Below, one piece after another: positions 9,184-17,021 of a DNA stretch of 46,818 bases. The position numbers and the translations under genes are program-made. The notes beneath the pieces are model-generated. The model was not told where the DNA came from, did not search any database, and saw only the letters and a list, made by a program, of their open reading frames with translations. Source of the stretch: JAJISG01 sp964347345 (lineage in GTDB: Archaea; Thermoplasmatota; Thermoplasmata; RBG-16-68-12; JAJISG01); assembly GCA_964347345.1 (NCBI GenBank), contig CAYFYB010000011.1, positions 1 through 46,818 on the forward strand. The letters run 5' to 3'. How positions within the stretch are numbered: the stretch's first letter is position 1; every line of letters begins with the position of its first letter.

Positions 9184-9355
9184 AGCGGCAGTCTACTAGT
9201 CAGGGCTCCTTAAGTCTTCCGCCGATTCCGTCAACGGTATGCGCCGAAGAATGGGAGGAATCCACCAGACCTGTGCCGCTGATAAATGGATGGCCTCGCT
9301 TCTACGGAGGAGCCGTGGAATTGCCAAGGCCCTGGCTTACTACCTGAGGCCTATT

Positions 9356-10816
9356 TCATTTGCGATCGCGTGAACCTTCCCCACTTTCCGGCAAGTGTAC
9401 GGGGATCTTTGCTGTACCCGAGACCATGGATGCCATGCGGCTCCAATTCGCTGGCACCGCCGAGAAATAGAAGTGACCCAGAACGGTACTAGTTAGTAGG
9501 TAGAAGAAAAGGTCGTGGAAGGCTAGAGTTGCATCCCTCCCCCCGAAAATTGCCTGGAGCCAGTCCAAGTTCCCAGGGTAGTACAATGCGAAGCCCGTCA
9601 ATCCCATCACAAGGAAAAAGAGTGTATCCCCCCAGAGCAGGAGCTTCTGGTATGAACAGTACTTCCTGCCCCTGAAGTATCCCCGGCCCTGCCCATCGTA
9701 AGTCACATGCTCTGGGTATTCCTTAGAGAGTCCGATAAAGTTGAGGGCGAGCCTGATGGCCACGGTAATATCATCACGGGTGATTCGGACTAGGGTTTTC
9801 CACTCCCCGGCCACGAAGAGCGCTACAAAGTGGAGGGGTATGTTTACGATCACTATGAAGGCAGCTACCATGTGTGCCGTCAAGGTCCAGCCGCCGAAGA
9901 TAGGCTGCTTTGCTAGCATGCTCCACCCTGTGGCGACGAAGATGAGCAAGAGGCCTAGATGTATCACATGGGTCACTCTGGCAGTTAGGGAGTGCCTTTC
10001 GACCTCGACCATTGAGGGATTCCCCAACCACGGGTGGTACTTCTTGGGGTCCCAGACCCTCCGCCTGAAGACGTGGAACCCTATAAGCACAAAGGTAAGA
10101 ATCAGCGCCGTCTGGCCGAGCAAATTGGCGGTCTCCTTGGTCAGCTTGAACTCAAAAGCAGGCCCCGCTGGCCTGGTGAGGAGCACTTCCCCCTCTGCGA
10201 GAGATATCACGTAAACCATGGATGTATAGCTGTGGGCCCTGCCTATGCCCCACTCGCTAACGGCGAAGTCCACGAGGACGGAGCTTTCATCCTTGAACTG
10301 GTAGTAATGAGCGGTGTCTGTGGTCTGCAATGGACGGTGAAACTCGATGATATATCTCGAGCCCACAATGGCGAAGGAGTCGAGGGTTACGATGTTCGTT
10401 GGGGCGGGAACGGGACTCCGCTCCGTCTGCTCCACTAAGTAGCTGAAATGGTCCGCAGGTTGCCCTGAAGGTCCCTTCCTCGAGACGATTATCATCTCGT
10501 TGCCCGCTGCCATGGGACGTCCTCGTCCCGACTTGTCGAGTTCCACAGCGAAGTATACCATCTCCGGGTCGTCCGGTGCCACAGGGTAGTCGAAAGACAC
10601 GCGGAAGTAGATGTCCGTGTCATCTCGGGCCAGCTGGACGAAGAAAGTCAAGAGGAAGGAGCCTTGGGTTGTGTTCACTTGGTGCGTCGGGGCCGCGTTC
10701 CAGTCGACGGGTTCCGAAGCCCCTGTGGCCACACCGCCCGTATGGAGCGTCACGACTAGCAGGATTCCCAATGCGAAGACGGGAAAGGATGTACGGCGCA
10801 ATGCTGGGGTGGACAT
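9356..10816 (-). CDS. EB_dh/DOMON-like domain fused to membrane cytochrome b
   Basis: The 486 residues start with a signal peptide (VFALGILLVVTLHTGGVATG). About 200 residues of CBM9/EB_dh-like fold follow (VDWNAAPTHQV, DDTDIYFRVSFDYPV, MVYFAVELDKSGRGRP, YIIEFHRPLQTTD). The C-terminal half has five helices with the paired histidines of a di-haem b561/hydrogenase-type cytochrome b: THVIH, TAHMV, PLHFV, FHDLFFY and GHFYF. This is a plausible through-membrane path from an extracellular haem domain to the quinone pool. It is preceded by the four-helix protein gene (30-base gap) and presumably co-transcribed. Haem content is inferred from histidine placement. Confidence 0.75.
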   Translation of the reverse strand: MSTPALRRTSFPVFALGILLVVTLHTGGVATGASEPVDWNAAPTHQVNTTQGSFLLTFFVQLARDDTDIYFRVSFDYPVAPDDPEMVYFAVELDKSGRGRPMAAGNEMIIVSRKGPSGQPADHFSYLVEQTERSPVPAPTNIVTLDSFAIVGSRYIIEFHRPLQTTDTAHYYQFKDESSVLVDFAVSEWGIGRAHSYTSMVYVISLAEGEVLLTRPAGPAFEFKLTKETANLLGQTALILTFVLIGFHVFRRRVWDPKKYHPWLGNPSMVEVERHSLTARVTHVIHLGLLLIFVATGWSMLAKQPIFGGWTLTAHMVAAFIVIVNIPLHFVALFVAGEWKTLVRITRDDITVAIRLALNFIGLSKEYPEHVTYDGQGRGYFRGRKYCSYQKLLLWGDTLFFLVMGLTGFALYYPGNLDWLQAIFGGRDATLAFHDLFFYLLTSTVLGHFYFSAVPANWSRMASMVSGTAKIPVHLPESGEGSRDRK

Positions 10817-10846
10817 TGTATGGGGCTCCGTTTGCCGTGTCGGGCT

Positions 10847-11236
10847 CTAGAACTTCATCTTGTAGACGACGTACACCATGGAGAGAAGGTAAAGCACGAA
10901 CAGGATCTCTGCGAGGTCAGTGACGTAGGAGACGCCGACTATCTCGCCGAGCTGTCCCAGAGGGTAGACTATGATCGTGAACAGCCCGACCCCGATGAGG
11001 CCTTGCTCCACTCTCTTCGGTATCCTGCTTCGTACGATGGCGAACATGGTTATCAGGAATATCGTCGAGAAGAGGAGTCCGTGGGAGTGGGCGATGGGAA
11101 TGCGGAAGTGGTACTCGACCCTTGCTCTCATCCATAGGATCATAACGTAGCCCACGGAGGCCCAGATGGCAATCCAGACCATGCCGGTCATTATTGCCAG
11201 TTTCTCCAGTCCCGTCATCTCAGCCTTGGCTTCCAT
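10847..11236 (-). CDS. four-helix membrane protein, possible haem-binding subunit
   Basis: This 129-residue protein has four hydrophobic helices and an IPIAHSHGLLFS motif between helices 1 and 2, with another histidine just before it (EYHFRIP). A strong Shine-Dalgarno sequence (GGAGGCAGGAGG) precedes the ATG. I know no family for it. It heads the (-) transcription unit that includes the EB_dh-cytochrome b fusion, and histidines at a helix edge suggest haem or quinone contact. It is similar in kind, not clearly in sequence, to the protein at 22314-22865. Confidence 0.65.
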   Translation of the reverse strand: MEAKAEMTGLEKLAIMTGMVWIAIWASVGYVMILWMRARVEYHFRIPIAHSHGLLFSTIFLITMFAIVRSRIPKRVEQGLIGVGLFTIIVYPLGQLGEIVGVSYVTDLAEILFVLYLLSMVYVVYKMKF

Positions 11237-11445
11237 TCATTCTGCCTCCTGCCTCCTTCCGGAGGCCCTGGAATTATTAGTGAAGAGATGCATTACGATT
11301 TGTGACATTATTGTAATTATCTTAAAGAGATTACATCATTGGTATCATAACACATGCGTAGTCGCGTCTTTTTCATCATTTGTTTAACACTTATCGCCGA
11401 GAAAGACGGACTCCTCCCCGAGGTTCTGGATGCCCAAACGGCAGT

Positions 11446-11691
11446 TCAGCCTTCCAGCACGATGCTTTCCAGGATGATGGAATCTCCAGCACTTCCGTGT
11501 ATGACGAGTTCAGCCTCGGGGAAGGTCGTGCTCCCTCTCAAGGCCTCATAGGCCTGACGGAGGCTTTCCACAGAGTAGCCGGATACGTCCCCCACCCTGA
11601 GGACAATCTGTCTGACCGCCTGGGCTCCTTCAGACTTCAGATGCCCTTCAGCCTGTTCGAGGACCTCTTCCATCAATGCGTATTCGTGCAT
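11446..11691 (-). CDS. hypA: HypA-like nickel chaperone lacking the zinc loop
   Basis: The protein starts MHEYALMEEVLEQA and continues VGDVSGYSVESLRQAYEAL, the N-terminal nickel-binding part of HypA, which uses the Met-His-Glu start. It is only 81 residues, against about 115 for the family. The region that should hold two CxxC pairs is missing: the chain goes from AELVIHGSAG directly to DSIILESIVLEG, the usual last strand. There is no cysteine in the protein. It follows the maturation protease gene after 11 bases, consistent with nickel insertion into the MvhA encoded upstream. Either it works without structural zinc or another HypA does the job. Confidence 0.75.
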   Translation of the reverse strand: MHEYALMEEVLEQAEGHLKSEGAQAVRQIVLRVGDVSGYSVESLRQAYEALRGSTTFPEAELVIHGSAGDSIILESIVLEG

Positions 11692-11702
11692 CTCACTCCC
11701 CC

Positions 11703-12158
11703 TCAGCCATATCCCCAGTCCTCCGCGGCTTCAGTAACCCTCCTCAAGAGTTCTGGTAGGGCAGCCCTCACCCGGGGACTCGGGGGAGAGCCTATCCTCT
11801 GCATGCTTCCAATCTCCACCCCGAAGATCCTGATGCGATGCGGGACTTCCAACCCCGCGCCTCTCGCCACCTCAAGGGCCTCTGGAAGACCTGCGTAGTG
11901 GGCCGAGGGGACAGCAACGGGTGTCAGATCCACGGGCGTTAACTCTCTCACCGTCCCGGGGTTCTCTCCTTGGACTGCGTCCACGACGATGGCGTCGTCG
12001 AAGCCCTCTAGTAATTCAGCTAGATAGAGACCGGCCATGCTACTGGACCTTACCTCGACCCAGGGTCCCACGGCATCCCTAACCAGGTCGGCAGCTTCGA
12101 GGGCGATGCCATCATCCCCTAGAAGATCGTTCCCGAGGCAGAGGATGAGGAGCTTCAT
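11703..12158 (-). CDS. [NiFe]-hydrogenase maturation endopeptidase (HyaD/HycI family)
   Basis: This 151-residue protein begins LLILCLGNDLLGDDGIAL, the family signature with the nickel-sensing Asp/Glu region; VVDAVQGENPGTV and SAHYAGLPEAL match the later conserved blocks. Such proteases trim the C-terminal extension of the large subunit after nickel insertion. The MvhA encoded just upstream has such an extension after its DPCHACATH motif. The gene overlaps mvhA by 4 bases and is followed by the hypA-like gene. Confidence 0.9.
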   Translation of the reverse strand: MKLLILCLGNDLLGDDGIALEAADLVRDAVGPWVEVRSSSMAGLYLAELLEGFDDAIVVDAVQGENPGTVRELTPVDLTPVAVPSAHYAGLPEALEVARGAGLEVPHRIRIFGVEIGSMQRIGSPPSPRVRAALPELLRRVTEAAEDWGYG

Positions 12159-13630
12159 GGTCCTGAGCTATCCCTCCTGATCTCCCGCACCAGGCAGCCC
12201 TTCGAGTCCATGATGCGGACCCTAAGCGGCATGTGACCTGGAAGGGAGTGGGTGGCACAGGCGTGGCAAGGGTCGTAGGCCCTGAAGGCCATCTCCACCT
12301 GGTTGAGTATGCCATCATTCACTTCGCCACCTTTGATCATGGCCCGGGCGGCCTTCTCCACGGACATGGCAATCCTGGCAGAGTTGTGCTGGGTCGCCAC
12401 TAGGAGGTTCGCCTTGGTGAGGATGCCCCGATTATCGCTCTGGTAGTGATGAATCAGGACTCCCCGGGGAGCCTCCACCACGCCCATGCCCTCCGAAGGC
12501 GTCTCCGTAGGGATCGTTCTGATGTCCTTGCTCGTGATGTCCGGATCGTTGACGAGTTCCTGGAATCTCTCCGCTGCGTACACAATTTCCACCACCCTCG
12601 CCCAGTGGTTAGCCAGGGTGTGGTGAACTGGCCTGTCACCCAGGGTCTCGAAGAACTTCTCGTAGAGCTCCTGCGCCTGGGGGGTAGCCATGCCTTTGGA
12701 GGCGTTGAGGCGAGCGAGGGGTGCTACACTGTAGATGCCGCTCTCCTCGCCATCGACGAAACCTTTCCAGCCCAGCTTCTTCAGATAGGGGAACTTGACG
12801 TAGGTCCACGGTTCGGAGTGCTCCGTTATGTAGTCCTGGTACTTCTGCACCGGGAACCTCTCAACCTCATGGCCCTTTGGGTCGACGACGCGAATCAGAC
12901 CATCGTAGAAGTTGACATGCTCGTCCGAGTCAATGAGGCCCATGTAGTGGGTTCTGTGGGTGTAGGCGTCGGAGGTGATGGCTTTTACGTAGTCTGCGTT
13001 GCCGAGGATGACGTTCTCGACGAGTTCCTCGCAGAAGAGGGCGAACTTCAACCCTCGATCAGCCACCTCCTTGAAACGGTCCCGTGCCTCCTCCGCAACG
13101 CCTTTGGCCACACCGCCGGGAAGGCCGAAGACGGGATGGATGACCTTGCCCCCGATTTCCGTGATGATGCTTCTGAGGTCCTTCCTCATGGCGATGACTT
13201 TCTTCCCGATCTCCAGGCCCGCCTTCTGGATTACGCCCAGGACGTTCCTCTCGGCCTTCGGTGCCGTCGGTCCTACGACGAAGTCCGGTCCGCCCAGGAA
13301 GAAGAGGTGGAGCGAGTGGTCCTCTAGCATGAAGATGCTGTAGATCATTTCCCGGATCTTCTTCGCCGTCTCGGGCGGGTCCACCTTGAAGAGGTCGTCC
13401 AGGGCCTTGGTTGCCGCGGTGTGGTGGGCCGTCGGACAGACGCCGCAGATACGGGAGGTGATTTGTGGGGCGTCCTCGGCCTGCCGGCCCACGAGGAACT
13501 TCTCGAATCCCCTCAGCTCAGGGATCTGGAAGTATGCCCGAGAGACATCACCCTTCTCATCCAGGAATATCGATATCTTGCCGTGACCCTCCAAGCGGGT
13601 GATGGGGTTCACCGTAATCTGCTTAGCCAC
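12155..13630 (-). CDS. mvhA: F420-non-reducing [NiFe]-hydrogenase large subunit MvhA
   Basis: This 491-residue large subunit has both nickel-binding motifs: RICGVCPTAHH near residue 60 and DPCHACATH near the C-terminus. About 30 residues remain after the last histidine, the tail removed by the protease encoded next. The GTG start overlaps the mvhG stop by 8 bases and follows an AGGAGGTG ribosome site. With MvhG, MvhD and HdrA it forms the group 3c hydrogenase known from Mvh-Hdr complexes, which oxidises H2 and splits electrons between ferredoxin and a second acceptor. Confidence 0.95.
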   Translation of the reverse strand: MAKQITVNPITRLEGHGKISIFLDEKGDVSRAYFQIPELRGFEKFLVGRQAEDAPQITSRICGVCPTAHHTAATKALDDLFKVDPPETAKKIREMIYSIFMLEDHSLHLFFLGGPDFVVGPTAPKAERNVLGVIQKAGLEIGKKVIAMRKDLRSIITEIGGKVIHPVFGLPGGVAKGVAEEARDRFKEVADRGLKFALFCEELVENVILGNADYVKAITSDAYTHRTHYMGLIDSDEHVNFYDGLIRVVDPKGHEVERFPVQKYQDYITEHSEPWTYVKFPYLKKLGWKGFVDGEESGIYSVAPLARLNASKGMATPQAQELYEKFFETLGDRPVHHTLANHWARVVEIVYAAERFQELVNDPDITSKDIRTIPTETPSEGMGVVEAPRGVLIHHYQSDNRGILTKANLLVATQHNSARIAMSVEKAARAMIKGGEVNDGILNQVEMAFRAYDPCHACATHSLPGHMPLRVRIMDSKGCLVREIRRDSSGP

Positions 13631-14618
13631 TTATCTTCACCTCCTTTCTCGACGTCAACGGGAGACGAGCCAGGGAGTACCTGTAGAAGACCCCCAACGG
13701 GTCCGGCATCTTCTGGAAGATTCGAAGCAGCTCCTCTTCGTCGTCGCTCTCGATGATCGAGGACAAGAAGGAGACGCCCTTGGCGCCCTGGTCCTTGACC
13801 TCGTCCATGGGTCCGAAGCAGCCGGTGCAAGGCATGTGACCCTTCACGCAAAGGGCCTCACAACCCCCCCGGGTCACCGGGCCGAGACAGAGCACCCCCT
13901 GGGCCAGGAGACACATCTCGGGGTCGATCTCCACTTCGTGGACCCGCTTGATCTCGGAGACCAGCAGCTTCTCGGGCTTTGAGTCATTCAGCGCACACTC
14001 GTAGCAGAGGGCGCGGTCGCTCGCGAGGATGGCTCCCTCTGGTGGGAGTTTTCCACTCAGGAGGGTCGTGACGGCGTTGGCGACGATGTTGGGGGTGGGG
14101 GCACACCCAGGAATATAGTAGTCCACCTTGATGACTTGGTCGAGGGCCTTCACCTCGTTCCAGAACTCCGGCAGCTCCACGGTACCGCCAGTAATCTTGA
14201 ACTTCGTCAGGGGCTCCTTGCCATCTCCCTCTTCCACCGTGGGCCCGGAGTGGTAGTAGTAGTCGAAGATCGTCTCCCTGTTCCACTGATTCGCGAGGCC
14301 GGGCACACCGCCGAGGTGGGCGCAGGCGCCGAAGGCAAAGACTAGCTTTGACTTCCTGCGGAGGAGTTTGGCCATCTCCGCCTGCTCCGAAAGGCGGATG
14401 GCGCCGTTGATGAAGCTGGCCGTGATACTCTGGTCCTCCATGGCCTCGACGTCCTCGACCTTGAAGTCCAACGCCACGGGCCAGAAGACAATGTCTACGG
14501 CATCCACGACTTCCAGTATCTTCTCCGCCAGGTCGACAACGGCCTCCTCACAGCCGCCACACGATGCGCACCAGTAGAAGGCCACCTTGGGCTTCTCCAC
14601 CATCCTACTCGCCTCCAT
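13623..14618 (-). CDS. mvhG: hydrogenase small subunit MvhG
   Basis: The protein opens KVAFYWCASCGGCEEAVVDL, the CxxC signature for the proximal cluster of NiFe small subunits, followed by FGACAHLGGVPG and YIPGCAPTPN. The C-terminal part has further cysteines (CYECA, CLLAQGVLCLGPVTRGGC, MPCTGC) for the medial and distal clusters. There is no signal peptide, so the enzyme is cytoplasmic. It overlaps both mvhD and mvhA. The start may be the ATG at 14618 or an in-frame ATG at 14603; both fit the spacing. Confidence 0.93.
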   Translation of the reverse strand: MEASRMVEKPKVAFYWCASCGGCEEAVVDLAEKILEVVDAVDIVFWPVALDFKVEDVEAMEDQSITASFINGAIRLSEQAEMAKLLRRKSKLVFAFGACAHLGGVPGLANQWNRETIFDYYYHSGPTVEEGDGKEPLTKFKITGGTVELPEFWNEVKALDQVIKVDYYIPGCAPTPNIVANAVTTLLSGKLPPEGAILASDRALCYECALNDSKPEKLLVSEIKRVHEVEIDPEMCLLAQGVLCLGPVTRGGCEALCVKGHMPCTGCFGPMDEVKDQGAKGVSFLSSIIESDDEEELLRIFQKMPDPLGVFYRYSLARLPLTSRKEVKISG

Positions 14619-15042
14619 CTTCCCTCAGAGGCCCTAGATCCCGGATTTGCTGCGTGATCTCGTCGGCTACCCGGCGGAGCTTCTCAGGCTCTGAGGCGGA
14701 GATCCACTCTAGTCGGAGGCGATCGGGGTTCACGCCCAGCTGGGGCAGCAAGATTTTCAGGAGAAGGAACCGACGAAGGGCCTTGTAGTTCCCCTCCCGG
14801 TAGTGGCAGTCCCCTGGATGACAGCCACACATCAGGACGCCATCGGCGCCCTGTTCGAAGGCTGAAAGGACGAACTGCGGGTCGATCCGTCCCGAGCACA
14901 TGGTCCGGATGAGCCTCACGTTGGGAGCGTACCTGGCCCTCGCGACGCCCGCTGCATCTGCTGCGATGTACGTACACCAGTTGCAGACGAAGGCCACTAT
15001 CTTGGGCTCGAAGACCTCGAGCTTCTTCTCTACCTGCATCAT
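14605..15042 (-). CDS. mvhD: MvhD, [2Fe-2S] linker subunit between hydrogenase and HdrA
   Basis: This 146-residue protein has the MvhD cysteine pattern: FVCNWCTY at the start, TMCSGRIDP, and MCGCHPGDCHYREGN. In the Mvh-Hdr complex it passes electrons from MvhG to HdrA. The ATG at 15042 overlaps the hdrA stop by 4 bases; a longer upstream frame inside hdrA is not protein-like. A second ATG follows immediately. Confidence 0.93.
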   Translation of the reverse strand: MMQVEKKLEVFEPKIVAFVCNWCTYIAADAAGVARARYAPNVRLIRTMCSGRIDPQFVLSAFEQGADGVLMCGCHPGDCHYREGNYKALRRFLLLKILLPQLGVNPDRLRLEWISASEPEKLRRVADEITQQIRDLGPLREDGGE

Positions 15043-17021
15043 GCCAACAACCCCCAAAGCTCCTCCATGATCTGCTCGTCCTCGAAGAGCTTCTGGCCTA
15101 TGGCAGAACTCGGACAGGCAGCCACACAGACTCCACAACCCTTGCAAAGGGTCTCGTTTATCCTGGCCACGTTCTTCTCGTGGTCGAATTCGATGGCGGT
15201 GTACGGACACAGGGGCACACAGACCTGACAGCCGGAACACATGGCCTCCTCCACGTAGGCCAGGTTGGGCTCCTGTGTGATGAATCCCTTCGACGTTAGG
15301 GCGATGGCTTCAGCGGCGGCGGCCTCCGCTTGCGCCACGGTCTCCGGTATGTCCTTCGGCCCTTGGCAGGCTCCGGCGATGTAGATCCCATCGTTGACTG
15401 TGGCCACTGGGGCCAGCTTGGGATGCCTCTCCAGGAAGAAGCCCTCGGTGGAACACCCGATGTTGAGCATGCGCCGCACCTCTTCTTTGTCCTTCTGGGG
15501 CTCAAGGGCGACGCTCAGGATCACCATGTCCACAGGGACCCTTCGGATCATGCCAAGGAGGGTGTCCTCGGCCACCACCACTAGCTTGCCCTCCTCCTCC
15601 GGCGTCTGGGCTATGTCGGTGACCTCCGCGACCTTGCCGCGGATGAACTGGACCCCCTCCGAGAGGAGACGCTTGTAGAACTCCTCATAGGCCTTGCCCG
15701 GGGCCCGAATGTCGATGTAGAAGTTGTAGATCTCCGCTCCTGTCCTCTCTTTGATCAGGTGAGCATACTTCAGGGAGTACATGCAGCAGACCTTGGAACA
15801 GTACGCGTTGAAGTTCTCGTCCCTGGAGCCTACACAGTGAACGATGGCCACCGACTCCGGCTTCCGACCGTCCCGGCGTACGATGTCCCCACCTGTGGGT
15901 CCGTTGGAGGAGGCCAAGCGCTCCATCTCCAGGCCATTGTAGACGTTGGGGAGCCTGCCATATCCATAGGCCCTGATCTTGGAGGCGTCGAAGATGTCGA
16001 AGCCCGTTGCGACGATGATGGTGCCCACCTCGTACTCCTCGATGACCTCCTTCTGGTCGAACCGGATGGCGTCCCGCTCTCCACAGGCGTCCACGCAGGT
16101 CTTCTTGCAGTTGTGGGAGATGAACTCGATGCAGGTCCTGGGATCGATGACAGCTACCAGCGGGACCGCCTGAGGGAAGGGGATGTAGATGGGCTTCCGC
16201 TTCCCGAGGCCCAAGTCGAACTCGCTAGGGAACTTGGGGGTCTTGTAGACGCACTGCTCGATGCACTCGAAGCAGCCGACACAAGCCTCCTCGTCCACGT
16301 ACCGGGGCTTCCTCCGAATCTTGAGCTTGAAGTTGCCGACGTAGCCGTCCACCTCGATGGGCTCGGAGTACGAGAGGAGCTTGATGTTGGGGTGGTTTTT
16401 CACCTGGGTCATCTTGGGGGCTAAGATACAGGCCGAGCAGTCCAGGGTGGGGAAGGTCTTGTCGAACCGCGCCATGTTACCGCCGATGGAAGGGTCCCTC
16501 TCCACCAAGTAGACCTGACGACCGGCGTCCGCAGCAGTGAGGGCGGCTTGGATGCCGGCGATGCCCCCGCCAATGACGAGGACCTCGTCTCTCACGGGCA
16601 CCTCCTTGCGCTCCAGGGGGGTGTGCCTCACCACGCGCCGAATGCCTGCGGATAGGAGGGACTTGGCCTTTTCCGTCGCCTGCTCGCGGTCCTCGGTGAC
16701 CCAGGACACGTGCTCCCGGATGTTCACCATGTGGACGAGGAAGGGGTTGGTTCCGGCCTGCTCCGCGGCACCGCGGAAGGTGGCCTCGTGGAGGAGGGGA
16801 GAGCAGGAGGCCACTACCACCCTGTTGACCTTACCCTGTCTCAGGTCCTCCTTCACAAGATCCTGTCCCGGTGAGGAGCACATGAACTTGTACTCTCGGG
16901 CGACGGTCACGTGGGCCAGGCCCTTGGCATACTCCACCAGGGCCGGCACGTCGACCACGCCCGCTATGTTGAAACCACAGTCACACACGTACACCCCGAC
17001 TCTGGGCTCATCGTTCGTCAT
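15039..17021 (-). CDS. hdrA: HdrA, electron-bifurcating flavoprotein
   Basis: The ATG at 17021 overlaps the preceding stop as ATGA and gives 660 residues, the usual HdrA size. Order of parts: an N-terminal Fe-S domain (YVCDCGFNIAG, SCSPLLHEATFRGAAEQAG), the FAD site (VLVIGGGIAGIQAALTAADAG), the signature GGNMARFDKTFPTLDCSAC, a ferredoxin insert (CVGCFECIEQC), the second half of the flavin domain, and two C-terminal clusters (CSGCQVCVPLCPY and CKGCGVCVAACPS). HdrA splits electron pairs between ferredoxin and a high-potential acceptor. Its usual partners HdrB and HdrC are not encoded here as separate genes; HdrD-like and Etf proteins are instead. Confidence 0.95.
   Translation of the reverse strand: MTNDEPRVGVYVCDCGFNIAGVVDVPALVEYAKGLAHVTVAREYKFMCSSPGQDLVKEDLRQGKVNRVVVASCSPLLHEATFRGAAEQAGTNPFLVHMVNIREHVSWVTEDREQATEKAKSLLSAGIRRVVRHTPLERKEVPVRDEVLVIGGGIAGIQAALTAADAGRQVYLVERDPSIGGNMARFDKTFPTLDCSACILAPKMTQVKNHPNIKLLSYSEPIEVDGYVGNFKLKIRRKPRYVDEEACVGCFECIEQCVYKTPKFPSEFDLGLGKRKPIYIPFPQAVPLVAVIDPRTCIEFISHNCKKTCVDACGERDAIRFDQKEVIEEYEVGTIIVATGFDIFDASKIRAYGYGRLPNVYNGLEMERLASSNGPTGGDIVRRDGRKPESVAIVHCVGSRDENFNAYCSKVCCMYSLKYAHLIKERTGAEIYNFYIDIRAPGKAYEEFYKRLLSEGVQFIRGKVAEVTDIAQTPEEEGKLVVVAEDTLLGMIRRVPVDMVILSVALEPQKDKEEVRRMLNIGCSTEGFFLERHPKLAPVATVNDGIYIAGACQGPKDIPETVAQAEAAAAEAIALTSKGFITQEPNLAYVEEAMCSGCQVCVPLCPYTAIEFDHEKNVARINETLCKGCGVCVAACPSSAIGQKLFEDEQIMEELWGLLA

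Noticed and set aside
12446..13327. 293-codon frame on the plus strand opposite mvhA
   Set aside because: It mirrors a highly conserved hydrogenase gene; the protein has no family features and arises from GC-rich codon bias.
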